Assembly: GCA_030063045.1 (NCBI GenBank)
Contig: JAQSEB010000045.1
Span: 1,488,001-1,552,000 of the forward strand
DNA from: Pratylenchus scribneri
Taxonomy: Eukaryota > Nematoda > Chromadorea > Rhabditida > Pratylenchidae
Reading direction: 5' to 3'
Length of the DNA: 64,000 bases
The translations under genes were made by a program, and so were the position numbers. Of this stretch, positions 26,601 to 39,005 are shown one piece after another. Each line of letters opens with the position of its first letter. The stretch's first letter is position 1. Below the pieces are notes generated by a model that had not been told where the DNA came from, ran no database searches, and saw only the letters and a program-made list of their open reading frames with translations.

Positions 26601-29600
26601 AAAGATAGGCTTGTATTTTTGATGGAGAATATGATTCTATTAAAAAAATTTCAAAAAATTCAAATCCTGATCTAAAACATGTCAAATATACCCTAGGCAT
26701 AATTGAATTTTGGGTACATTTTTTAGAAATTCATAAAAAATCAGTAAGGGGGTATTTTTAAAATCTAAAAAAAGATAGGCTTGTATTTTTGATGGAGAAT
26801 ATGATTCTATTAAAAAAATTTCAAAAAATTCAAATCCTGATCTAAAACATGTCAAATATACCCTAGGCATAATTGAATTTTGGGTACATTTTTTAGAAAT
26901 TCATAAAAAATCAGTAAGGGGGTATTTTTAAAATCTAAAAAAAGATAGGCTTGTATTTTTTGATGGAGAATATGATTCTATTAAAAAAATTTCAAAAAAT
27001 TCAAATCCTGATCTAAAACATGTCAAATATACCCTAGGCATAATTGAATTTTGGGTACATTTTTTAGAAATTCATAAAAAATCAGTAAGGGGGTATTTTT
27101 AAAATCTAAAAAAAGATAGGCTTGTATTTTTGATGGAGAATATGATTCTATTAAAAAAATTTCAAAAAATTCAAATCCTGATCTAAAACATGTCAAATAT
27201 ACCCTAGGCATAATTGAATTTTGGGTACATTTTTTAGAAATTCATAAAAAATCAGTAAGGGGGTATTTTTAAAATCTAAAAAAAGATAGGCTTGTATTTT
27301 TTGATGGAGAATATGATTCTATTAAAAAAATTTCAAAAAATTCAAATCCTGATCTAAAACATGTCAAATATACCCTAGGCATAATTGAATTTTGGGTACA
27401 TTTTTTAGAAATTCATAAAAAATCAGTAAGGGGGTATTTTTAAAATCTAAAAAAAGATAGGCTTGTATTTTTTGATGGAGAATATGATTCTATTAAAAAA
27501 ATTTCAAAAAATTCAAATCCTGATCTAAAACATGTCAAATATACCCTAGGCATAATTGAATTTTGGGTACATTTTTTAGAAATTCATAAAAAATCAGTAA
27601 GGGGGTATTTTTAAAATCTAAAAAAAGATAGGCTTGTATTTTTGATGGAGAATATGATTCTATTAAAAAAATTTCAAAAAATTCAAATCCTGATCTAAAA
27701 CATGTCAAATATACCCTAGGCATAATTGAATTTTGGGTACATTTTTTAGAAATTCATAAAAAATCAGTAAGGGGGTATTTTTAAAATCTAAAAAAAGATA
27801 GGCTTGTATTTTTTGATGGAGAATATGATTCTATTAAAAAAATTTCAAAAAATTCAAATCCTGATCTAAAACATGTCAAATATACCCTAGGCATAATTGA
27901 ATTTTGGGTACATTTTTTAGAAATTCATAAAAAATCAGTAAGGGGGTATTTTTAAAATCTAAAAAAAGATAGGCTTGTATTTTTTGATGGAGAATATGAT
28001 TCTATTAAAAAAATTTCAAAAAATTCAAATCCTGATCTAAAACATGTCAAATATACCCTAGGCATAATTGAATTTTGGGTACATTTTTTAGAAATTCATA
28101 AAAAATCAGTAAGGGGGTATTTTTAAAATCTAAAAAAAGATAGGCTTGTATTTTTTGATGGAGAATATGATTCTATTAAAAAAATTTCAAAAAATTCAAA
28201 TCCTGATCTAAAACATGTCAAATATACCCTAGGCATAATTGAATTTTGGGTACATTTTTTAGAAATTCATAAAAAATCAGTAAGGGGGTATTTTTAAAAT
28301 CTAAAAAAAGATAGGCTTGTATTTTTTGATGGAGAATATGATTCTATTAAAAAAATTTCAAAAAATTCAAATCCTGATCTAAAACATGTCAAATATACCC
28401 TAGGCATAATTGAATTTTGGGTACATTTTTTAGAAATTCATAAAAAATCAGTAAGGGGGTATTTTTAAAATCTAAAAAAAGATAGGCTTGTATTTTTGAT
28501 GGAGAATATGATTCTATTAAAAAAATTTCAAAAAATTCAAATCCTGATCTAAAACATGTCAAATATACCCTAGGCATAATTGAATTTTGGGTACATTTTT
28601 TAGAAATTCATAAAAAATCAGTAAGGGGGTATTTTTAAAATCTAAAAAAAGATAGGCTTGTATTTTTGATGGAGAATATGATTCTATTAAAAGAATTTCA
28701 AAAAATTCAAATCCTGATCTAAAACATGTCAAATATACCCTAGGCATAATTGAATTTTGGGTACATTTTTTAGAAATTCATAAAAAATCAGTAAGGGGGT
28801 ATTTTTAAAATCTAAAAAAAGATAGGCTTGTATTTTTTGATGGAGAATATGATTCTATTAAAAAAATTTCAAAAAATTCAAATCCTGATCTAAAACATGT
28901 CAAATATACCCTAGGCATAATTGAATTTTGGGTACATTTTATAGAAATTCATAAAAAATCAGTAAGGGGGTATTTTTAAAATCTAAAAAAAGATAGGCTT
29001 GTATTTTTGATGGAGAATATGATTCTATTAAAAAAATTTCAAAAAATTCAAATCCTGATCTAAAACATGTCAAATATACCCTAGGCATAATTGAATTTTG
29101 GGTACATTTTTTAGAAATTCATAAAAAATCAGTAAGGGGGTATTTTTAAAATCTAAAAAAAGATAGGCTTGTATTTTTTGATGGAGAATATGATTCTATT
29201 AAAAAAATTTCAAAAAATTCAAATCCTGATCTAAAACATGTCAAATATACCCTAGGCATAATTGAATTTTGGGTACATTTTTTAGAAATTCATAAAAAAT
29301 CAGTAAGGGGGTATTTTTAAAATCTAAAAAAAGATAGGCTTGTATTTTTTGATGGAGAATATGATTCTATTAAAAAAATTTCAAAAAATTCAAATCCTGA
29401 TCTAAAACATGTCAAATATACCCTAGGCATAATTGAATTTTGGGTACATTTTTTAGAAATTCATAAAAAATCAGTAAGGGGGTATTTTTAAAATCTAAAA
29501 AAAGATAGGCTTGTATTTTTGATGGAGAATATGATTCTATTAAAAAAATTTCAAAAAATTCAAATCCTGATCTAAAACATGTCAAATATACCCTAGGCAT

Positions 29601-32351
29601 AATTGAATTTTGGGTACATTTTTTAGAAATTCATAAAAAATCAGTAAGGGGGTATTTTTAAAATCTAAAAAAAGATAGGCTTGTTTTTTTGATGGAGAAT
29701 ATGATTCTATTAAAAGAATTTCAAAAAATTCAAATCCTGATCTAAAACATGTCAAATATACCCTAGGCATAATTGAATTTTGGGTACATTTTTTAGAAAT
29801 TCATAAAAAATCATTAAGGGGGTATTTTTAAAATCTAAAAAAAGATAGGCTTGTATTTTTGATGGAGAATATGATTCTATTAAAAAAATTTCAAAAAATT
29901 CAAATCCTGATCTAAAACATGTCAAATATACCCTAGGCATAATTGAATTTTGGGTACATTTTTTAGAAATTCATAAAAAATCAGTAAGGGGGTATTTTTA
30001 AAATCTAAAAAAAGATAGGCTTGTATTTTTTGATGGAGAATATGATTCTATTAAAAAAATTTCAAAAAATTCAAATCCTGATCTAAAACATGTCAAATAT
30101 ACCCTAGGCATAATTGAATTTTGGGTACATTTTTTAGAAATTCATAAAAAATCAGTAAGGGGGTATTTTTAAAATCTAAAAAAAGATAGGCTTGTATTTT
30201 TTGATGGAGAATATGATTCTATTAAAAGAATTTCAAAAAATTCAAATCCTGATCTAAAACATGTCAAATATACCCTAGGCATAATTGAATTTTGGGTACA
30301 TTTTTTAGAAATTCATAAAAAATCAGTAAGGGGGTATTTTTAAAATCTAAAAAAAGATAGGCTTGTATTTTTTGATGGAGAATATGATTCTATTAAAAAA
30401 ATTTCAAAAAATTCAAATCCTGATCTAAAACATGTCAAATATACCCTAGGCATAATTGAATTTTGGGTACATTTTTTAGAAATTCATAAAAAATCAGTAA
30501 GGGGGTATTTTTAAAATCTAAAAAAAGATAGGCTTGTATTTTTTGATGGAGAATATGATTCTATTAAAAAAATTTCAAAAAATTCAAATCCTGATCTAAA
30601 ACATGTCAAATATACCCTAGGCATAATTGAATTTTGGGTACATTTTTTAGAAATTCATAAAAAATCAGTAAGGGGGTATTTTTAAAATCTAAAAAAAGAT
30701 AGGCTTGTATTTTTTGATGGAGAATATGATTCTATTAAAAAAATTTCAAAAAATTCAAATCCTGATCTAAAACATGTCAAATATACCCTAGGCATAATTG
30801 AATTTTGGGTACATTTTTTAGAAATTCATAAAAAATCAATATGAAGGTATATTAACAAAATAAAAAAAATAGGACTGTATTTTTTTATGAGGAATATGAT
30901 TCTATTAAAAGAATTTCAAAAAATTCAAATCCTGAACTAAAACTTGTCAAATATACCCTAGGCATAATTGAATTTTGGGGACATTATTTAGAAATTCATA
31001 AAAAATCAGTAAGGGGGTATTTTTAAAATCTAAAAAAAGATAGGCTTGTATTTTTTGATGGAGAATATGATTCTATTAAAAGAATTTCAAAAAATTCAAA
31101 TCCTGATCTAAAACATGTCAAATATACCCTAGGCATAATTGAATTTTGGGTACATTTTTTAGAAATTCATAAAAAATCAGTAAGGGGGTATTTTAAAAAT
31201 CTAAAAAAAGATAGGCTTGTATTTTTTGATGGAGAATATGATTCTATTAAAAAAATTTCAAAAAATTCAAATCCTGATCTAAAACATGTCAAATATACCC
31301 TAGGCATAATTGAATTTTGGGTACATTTTTTAGAAATTCATAAAAAATCAATATGAAGGTATATTAACAAAATAAAAAAAATAGGACTGTATTTTTTTAT
31401 GAGGAATATGATTCTATTAAAAGAATTTCAAAAAATTCAAATCCTGAACTAAAACTTGTCAAATATACCCTAGGCATAATTGAATTTTGGGGACATTATT
31501 TAGAAATTCATAAAAAATCAGTAAGGGGGTATTTTAAAAATCTAAAAAAAGATAGGCTTGTATTTTTTGATGAGGAATATGATTCTATTAAAAGAATTTC
31601 AAAAAATTCAAATCCTGAACTAAAACTTGTCAAATATACCCTAGGCATAATTGAATTTTGGGTACATTTTTTAGAAATTCATAAAAAATCAGTAAGGGGG
31701 TATTTTTAAAATCTAAAAAAAGATAGGCTTGTATTTTTTGATGGAGAATATGATTCTATTAAAAAAATTTCAAAAAATTCAAATCCTGATCTAAAACATG
31801 TCAAATATACCCTAGGCATAATTGAATTTTGGGTACATTTTTTAGAAATTCATAAAAAATCAGTAAGGGGGTATTTTTAAAATCTAAAAAAAGATGGGCT
31901 TGTATTTTTTGATGGAGAATATGATTCTATTAAAAAAATTTCAAAAAATTCAAATCCTGATCTAAAACATGTCAAATATACCCTAGGCATAATTGAATTT
32001 TGGGTACATTTTTTAGAAATTCATAAAAAATCAGTAAGGGGGTATTTTAAAAATCTAAAAAAAGATAGGCTTGTATTTTTTGATGAGGAATATGATTCTA
32101 TTAAAAGAATTTCAAAAAATTCAAATCCTGAACTAAAACTTGTCAAATATACCCTAGGCATAATTGAATTTTGGGGACATTTTTTTGGAAATTCATAAAA
32201 AATCAGTAAGAAGGTATATTAACAAAATAAAAAATATAGGACTGTATTTTTTAATGTAGAATATGATTCTATTAAAAGAATTTCAAAAAATTCAAATCCT
32301 GAACTAAAACATGTCAAATATACCCTTGGCATAATTGAATTTTGGGGACAT

Positions 32352-32537
32352 TTGGAAATTCATAAAAAATCAATATTGGGGTATTTTAAAAATCTAAAAA
32401 AAGATAGGCCCGTATTTTTTAATGGAGAATATGATTCTATTAAAAGAATTTCAAAAAATTCAAATCCTGAACTAAAACATGTCACATATACCCTTGGCAT
32501 AATTGAATTTTGGGGACATTTTTTTGGAAATTCATAA
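32352..32537 (+). pseudogene. Single readable unit at the B-to-C transition
   Basis: A plus-strand frame of about 61 codons at the right end of satellite B reads the same repeat peptide (FFNGEYDSIKRISKNSNPEL...). It has no ATG (first codon TTG). It is a remnant of the 57-codon unit in more diverged flanking monomers, which makes chance openness less likely. Confidence 0.35.
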
Positions 32538-32815
32538 AAAATCAGTAAGAAGGTATATTAACAAAATAAAAAAGATAGGCCTGTATTTTTTAATGGAGAA
32601 TATGATTCTATTAAAAGAATTTCAAAAAATTCAAATCCTGAACTAAAACATGTCAAATATAGCCTAGGCATAATTGAATTTGTGGGATATTTTTTTAGAA
32701 ATTCATAAAAAATCAATATGAGGGTATATTAAAAATCTAAAAAAAGATAGGCCTGTATTTTTTGATGGAGAATATGAATCTATTAAAAAAATTCCAAAAA
32801 GTTAAAAACCTAGGC

Positions 32816-35800
32816 CATAAAATGTTTCACACCCCTTAAATACCCCATATATGGCTAATATATATTTAAAAATTCATAAAAATCAATATGGAGGAATTTT
32901 AACAAAATAAAGTGACGTTCGCCTAAAGAATTTGATGGAGAATACGATGGAATTAAAAAAATTCCAAAAAGTTCAAAACCTAGGCCATAAAATGTTTCAA
33001 ACCCCTTAAATACCCCATATATGGCTAATATATATATAAAAATACATAAAAATCAATATGGAGGAATTGTAACAAAATAAAGTGACGATCGCCTATAGAA
33101 TTTGATGGAGAATACGATGGAATTAAAAAAATTCCAAAAAGTTAAAAACCTAGGCCATAAAATGTTTCACACCCCTTAAATACCCCATATATGGCTAATA
33201 TATATTTAAAAATTCATAAAAATCAATATGGAGGAATTGAATAAAAATAAAGTGACGTTCGCCTATAGAATTTGATGGAGAATACGATGGAATTAAAAAA
33301 AATTCCAAAAAGTTAAAAACCTAGGCCATAAAATGTTTCACACCCCTTAAATACCCCATATATGGCTAATATATATTTAAAAATTCATAAAAATCAATAT
33401 GTAGGAATTGAATAAAAATAAAGTGACGTTCACCTATAGAATTTGATGGAGAATACGATGGAATTAAAAAAAATTCCAAAAAGTTAAAAACCTAGGCCAT
33501 AAAATGTTTCACACCCCTTAAATACCCCATATATGGCTAATATATATTTAAAAATTCATAAAAATCAATATGTAGGAATTGAATAAAAATAAAGTGACGT
33601 TCACCTATAGAATTTGATGGAGAATACGATGGAATTAAAAAAAATTCCAAAAAGTTAAAAACCTAGGCCATAAAATGTTTCACACCCCTTAAATACCCCA
33701 TATATGGCTAATATATATTTAAAAATTCATAAAAATCAATATGTAGGAATTGAATAAAAATAAAGTGACGTTCACCTATAGAATTTGATGGAGAAAACGA
33801 TGGAATTAAAAAAAATTCCAAAAAGTTAAAAACCTAGGCCATAAAATGTTTCACACCCCTTAAATACCCCATATATGGCTAATATATATTTAAAAATTCA
33901 TAAAAATCAATATGTAGGAATTGAATAAAAATAAAGTGACGTTCACCTATAGAATTTGATGGAGAATACGATGGAATTAAAAAAATTTCAAAAAGTTCAA
34001 AACCTAGGCCATAAAATGTTTCAAACCCCTTAAATACCCCATATATGGCTAATATATATTTAAAAATTCATAAAAATCAATATGGAGGAATTGAATAAAA
34101 ATAAAGTGACGTTCGCCTATAGAATTTGATGGAGAATACGATTGAATTAAAAAAATTCCAAAAAGTTCAAAACCTAGGCCATAAAATGTTTCAAACCCCT
34201 TAAATACCCCATATATGGCTAATATATATTTAAAAATTCATAAAAATCAACATGGAGGAATTGTAACAAAATAAAGTGACGTTCGCCTATAGAATTTGAT
34301 GGAGAATACGATTGAATTAAAAAAATTCCAAAAAGTTCAAAACCTAGGCCATAAAATGTTTCATACCCCTTAAATACCCCATATATGGCTAATATATATT
34401 TAAAAATTCATAAAAATCAATATGGAGGAATTTTAACAAAATAAAGTGACGTTCGCCTAAAGAATTTGATGGAGAATACGATGGAATTAAAAAAATTTCA
34501 AAAAGTTCAAAACCTAGGCCATAAAATGTTTCAAACCCCTTAAATACCCCATATATGGCTAATATATATTTAAAAATTCATAAAAATCAATATGGAGGAA
34601 TTGAATAAAAATAAAGTGACGTTCGCCTATAGAATTTGATGGAGAATACGATTGAATTAAAAAAATTCCAAAAAGTTCAAAACCTAGGCCATAAAATGTT
34701 TCATACCCCTTAAATACCCCATATATGGCTAATATATATTTAAAAATTCATAAAAATCAATATGGAGGAATTTTAACAAAATAAAGTGACGTTCGCCTAA
34801 AGAATTTGATGGAGAATACGATGGAATTAAAAAAATTTCAAAAAGTTCAAAACCTAGGCCATAAAATGTTTCAAACCCCTTAAATACCCCATATATGGCT
34901 AATATATATTTAAAAATTCATAAAAATCAATATGGAGGAATTGAATAAAAATAAAGTGACGTTCGCCTATAGAATTTGATGGAGAATACGATTGAATTAA
35001 AAAAATTCCAAAAAGTTCAAAACCTAGGCCATAAAATGTTTCAAACCCCTTAAATACCCCATATATGGCTAATATATATTTAAAAATTCATAAAAATCAA
35101 CATGGAGGAATTGTAACAAAATAAAGTGACGTTCGCCTATAGAATTTGATGGAGAATACGATTGAATTAAAAAAATTCCAAAAAGTTCAAAACCTAGGCC
35201 ATAAAATGTTTCATACCCCTTAAATACCCCATATATGGCTAATATATATTTAAAAATTCATAAAAATCAATATGGAGGAATTTTAACAAAATAAAGTGAC
35301 GTTCGCCTAAAGAATTTGATGGAGAATACGATGGAATTAAAAAAATTTCAAAAAGTTCAAAACCTAGGCCATAAAATGTTTCAAACCCCTTAAATACCCC
35401 ATATATGGCTAATATATATTTAAAAATTCATAAAAATCAATATGTAGGAATTGAATAAAAATAAAGTGACGTTCACCTATAGAATTTGATGGAGAATACG
35501 ATGGAATTAAAAAAAATTCCAAAAAGTTAAAAACCTAGGCCATAAAATGTTTCACACCCCTTAAATACCCCATATATGGCTAATATATATTTAAAAATTC
35601 ATAAAAATCAATATGTAGGAATTGAATAAAAATAAAGTGACGTTCACCTATAGAATTTGATGGAGAATACGATGGAATTAAAAAAAATTCCAAAAAGTTA
35701 AAAACCTAGGCCATAAAATGTTTCACACCCCTTAAATACCCCATATATGGCTAATATATATTTAAAAATTCATAAAAATCAATATGTAGGAATTGAATAA

Positions 35801-36695
35801 AAATAAAGTGACGTTCACCTATAGAATTTGATGGAGAAAACGATGGAATTAAAAAAAATTCCAAAAAGTTAAAAACCTAGGCCATAAAATGTTTCACACC
35901 CCTTAAATACCCCATATATGGCTAATATATATTTAAAAATTCATAAAAATCAATATGTAGGAATTGAATAAAAATAAAGTGACGTTCACCTATAGAATTT
36001 GATGGAGAATACGATGGAATTAAAAAAATTTCAAAAAGTTCAAAACCTAGGCCATAAAATGTTTCAAACCCCTTAAATACCCCATATATGGCTAATATAT
36101 ATTTAAAAATTCATAAAAATCAATATGGAGGAATTGAATAAAAATAAGGTGACGTTCGCCTATAGAATTTGATGGAGAATACGATTGAATTAAAAAAATT
36201 CCAAAAAGTTCAAAACCTAGGCCATAAAATGTTTCAAACCCCTTAAATACCCCATATATGGCTAATATATATTTAAAAATTCATAAAAATCAACATGGAG
36301 GAATTGTAACAAAATAAAGTGACGTTCGCCTATAGAATTTGATGGAGAATACGATTGAATTAAAAAAATTCCAAAAAGTTCAAAACCTAGGCCATAAAAT
36401 GTTTCATACCCCTTAAATACCCCATATATGGCTAATATATATTTAAAAATTCATAAAAATCAATATGGAGGAATTTTAACAAAATAAAGTGACGTTCGCC
36501 TAAAGAATTTGATGGAGAATACGATGGAATTAAAAAAATTTCAAAAAGTTCAAAACCTAGGCCATAAAATGTTTCAAACCCCTTAAATACCCCATATATG
36601 GCTAATATATATTTAAAAATTCATAAAAATCAATATGGAGGAATTTTAAGTGACGTTCGCCTAAAGAATTTGATGGAGAATACGATGGAATTTAA
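32816..36695 (+). repeat. Satellite C, about 170-bp units
   Basis: About 23 units with CCTAGGCCATAAAATGTTTC, CCCCTTAAATACCCCATATA and AAAGTGACGTTCGCCTATAG. ATAAAATGTT recurs at 33841, 34011 and 34181 (170 bp). The block TTTGATGGAGAATACGATGG...ATTAAAAAAATTCCAAAAAGTT is clearly homologous to TTTGATGGAGAATATGATTC...ATTAAAAAAATTTCAAAAAATT of B, so C is a diverged branch of one family. The private variant GAGAAAACGATGG occurs at 33791 and 35834, showing a duplicated block of about 2.04 kb (12 units). Confidence 0.93.
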
Positions 36696-37206
36696 TCATC
36701 TATATCAAAAATTCCGCCAAATTTTCTGAATTTTTTAGAAAATATTAATCATACATCAATCTAATTATTTATCTTAGTTTCAATTCAATTCTATGTATAT
36801 TTTTTAAAAAAATCAAATTTTAAACAATTTTACTTGGAAATCAACCAAAATGATAATCAATTACTTAAATGATAATAATCTATATCAAAAATTCCGCCAA
36901 ATTTTTTGATTTTTTTAGAAAATATTAATCATACATCAATCTAATTATTTATCTTAGTTTCAATTCAATTCTATGTATATTTTTTAAAAAAATCAAATTT
37001 TAAACAATTTTACTTGGAAATCAACCAAAATGATAATCAATTACTTAAATGATAATAATCTATATCAAAAATTCCGCCAAATTTTTTGATTTTTTTAGAA
37101 AATATTAATCATACATCAATCTAATTAATTATCTTACTTTCAATTCAATTTTATGTATATTTTTTAAAAAAATCAAATTTTAAACAATTTTACTTGGAAA
37201 TCAGCC
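36696..37206 (+). repeat. 180-bp tandem repeat, about 2.8 copies
   Basis: TCAACCAAAATGATAATC recurs at 36841 and 37021, exactly 180 bp apart, and CTATATCAAAAATTCCGCC recurs at the same spacing. Copies differ by a few substitutions. It has no clear similarity to the satellite family on its left. Confidence 0.93.
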
Positions 37207-37624
37207 ACCTCATTATTTATATTAATAATTTAATAAAAGAATTTTTGTACATAATAGTTTATTATTATTGCTCTTTTTAAGAAGGGAAACATATAAATTG
37301 CATTTGCTAGGCATTATTTTTTATTAAAGAAGATAAAAATGGCCCTGCGCAATTCCCTGCTGATGAGTTGAAATCAAAAGAATGATGGCCTAGGAAAAGT
37401 AAAGGGCCCCTATAGGCCTATAGGTAGGCATTAGGCAAGGCGAAAGTGCCCAATTGATTGAATCGACCCCGCGCGAACCGCAATCAACCCTCCTAAAATT
37501 TCGCAAGCAATGCATTGAATTTGGGCCCAAAAATTGTCTATCAATTTCAAATATAGAAGAAAATGCCAGTATGGCGCGACGCACATGAAGCCCATCATTA
37601 TTTATTCTTTTTTTAAATACGGTT

Positions 37625-37775
37625 CGTTATTGGTCATTCTTTCAAAATTAAGACGATTTTGACGAAATAGAGAGGAAAATATAAGTGTGAGCTTTGAGTT
37701 CATTCATTAGCATTAGCAGTATGGGAAGAATGCCATTTTTATAATGGGTATGGCCAAAAGAGAGATAAACAATGA
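37625..37775 (+). repeat. Dispersed repeat, copy 1
   Basis: It shares TTGACGAAATAGA, GAAGAATGCCATTTT and a GACAATCAATG-like end with 38865-38965 in the same orientation, and the reverse complement with 40766-40945. It is the most diverged of the three. Confidence 0.45.
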
Positions 37776-37999
37776 TTACTAGTGATACTGTAAAAGTAAG
37801 AGAAAATAAAATTAAACTAGATACTATATGGATATGGACTGAATGGTTGTAAATTGGAAAATTGAGACTGAAGATTAATCTGATAAAATAGAATCGAAAT
37901 ATTTTAGGGTTCCAGCCAACAAATGGCAGAACAATTTAGCAATAATTGAATTTTAATCTGATATATTGGCCATCAAATCCTCTCAATTAAACGAATTTT

Positions 38000-38165
38000 A
38001 TATGTTGAAAGAGTTTTAAACCAAAGACTAGAAAAATGGTTTGAATGGTTTAATACCATTTTATATTGGGCTAAATTATGACAAAATATATATCAATCGA
38101 TGCGTCTCGGTGAGATCTACAAATTGGCATAAGGTTTGTAGGGTCTAAAACTGGTTTATGATTTA
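38000..38165 (+). repeat. Partial copy of foldback element
   Basis: ACAAAATATATATCAATCGATGCGTCTCGGTGAGATCTA matches, with differences, the arm at 44465-44505 of the larger foldback element, followed by a related GGTTTATGA segment. Only one arm is recognisable. Confidence 0.5.
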
Positions 38166-38453
38166 TTACAGTCGAAAACATGCACATTTGCACTATTGAG
38201 GAATCGCCCACATTTGCACGGCCCTTTGCCTATTGAGGAATTGACGCCTTATACTATTTTCCTCCGAATTTGCTACTTTCTTCCGAAAAGCCATTAGCGA
38301 AAATTACTAGTAAGAATTCAATAGGCAATGCTCACACTAATTTTCAGTACTATTTAAAAAAGTTTTCTAAATTTAAAAAAATATTATAAAAAAAATTAGG
38401 AATTGTTTGACTAATTTGATTACAATTCTCGTTTGATTATCGCCATTTTTCAG

Positions 38454-38647
38454 TACTTGATTTTCGTGGTTGTGGTCCTGCTGATCCCAAATTTTGTGAG
38501 ATTGAATTCTCGCACTGCAAACAATGCCACATGTGTGATGGTGATTTTTGCAATGGTGAAAATGTTGATGTTGCATTTTCCTCGATGCTTATGGTTGCCA
38601 TTGGTCTTTTTGTCTCCTTCGTGCCTATTATTATGCTCGCCGGATGA
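38454..38647 (+). CDS. Terminal exon of a Ly6/ET-like surface protein
   Basis: After a TTTTTCAG acceptor the frame reads a Cys-rich module, including FRGCGPADPKFCEIEF, HCKQCHMCDGDFCNGE, then a hydrophobic C-terminus (MLMVAIGLFVSFVPIIMLAG) and TGA. Closely spaced Cys ending in CDGDFCN followed by a hydrophobic tail is typical of three-finger (Ly6/uPAR, nematode ET-module) proteins, which are secreted and anchored by GPI or one membrane segment. An AATAAA lies at 38729, 82 bases after the stop. No upstream exon or signal peptide was found in the 1.2 kb back to the 180-bp repeat, so the gene is probably truncated or has distant exons. Family assignment is from the Cys pattern only. Confidence 0.6.
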
Positions 38648-38728
38648 ATGAACAAAGAATGAAGAAAGAAACAAAGAAAAAAGGATGAATTCATTACAAA
38701 ATTATTGATTTTTTCATCCTTTTACCAA

Positions 38729-38734
38729 AATAAA
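38729..38734 (+). promoter_or_regulatory. Polyadenylation signal AATAAA
   Basis: AATAAA 82 bases after the stop of the Ly6-like exon, at a normal distance for a nematode 3' UTR. Confidence 0.45.
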
Positions 38735-38784
38735 AATGGAATTTTGATTGAGAAGACCAATTTTCATATTATTACATTATTCGC

Positions 38785-39005
38785 AATCCAAATTTAGGAT
38801 TTTCAAAAAGCGAAAACCCCCATTTGTTATTCTTCCATTAAATTCGGTTGTTGTTGGCCAATTTTGACGAAATAGAAAGGAAAGAATGAGGGTGGGCTTT
38901 CGGTCCGTTGAGAAGAATGCCATTTTGGGAATGCATAGCCGGAGGGGGGACAGACAATCAATGCTTGCCACTGGAAACGGAAAGAGAATGGAAAGAATGG
39001 ACAAT
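38785..39005 (-). repeat. Dispersed repeat, copy 2
   Basis: Its reverse complement closely matches 40760-40985: both contain GATTGTCTGTC, AAAATGGCATTCTT, CTTTCTATTTCGTCAAAATTGG and CAACCGAATTTAATGG. It is inverted with respect to copy 3. Matching frames in both copies (MAFF...FLFRQNWP...TTEFNGRI) follow from shared DNA and lack other coding support. Confidence 0.65.

Larger units (their letters stand above)
19901..32815 (+). repeat. Satellite B, 170/171-bp units
   Basis: About 75 units. Diagnostic changes from A are CAGTAAGGGGGTATTTT, AAAGATAGGCTTGTATTTTT, AATCCTGATCTAAAAC and GAATTTTGGGTACATTTTTTAG. Hybrid units keep the A-like AATATGAAGGTATATTTAC start. The length differs by one T in the GTATTTTT(T)GATGG run: 171-bp units stay in one reading frame and 170-bp units shift it. 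The minus-strand 62-codon frames repeated here are by-products of the array, not genes. Confidence 0.95.
37207..38453. other. Intergenic region with repeat remnants
   Basis: No upstream exon for the Ly6-like exon at 38454 was found. The region holds one copy of a dispersed repeat (37625-37775) and a partial copy of the foldback element (about 38000-38165). Confidence 0.45.

Noticed and set aside
20369..29940. Many identical 62-codon minus-strand frames
   Set aside because: They recur once per satellite unit, start and stop at unit edges, and arise from the array; the plus-strand frame is the more protein-like one.
6689..36695. Regular repeats that might suggest a CRISPR array
   Set aside because: Units are contiguous with no variable spacers, there are no cas genes, and the genome is eukaryotic with spliced genes.
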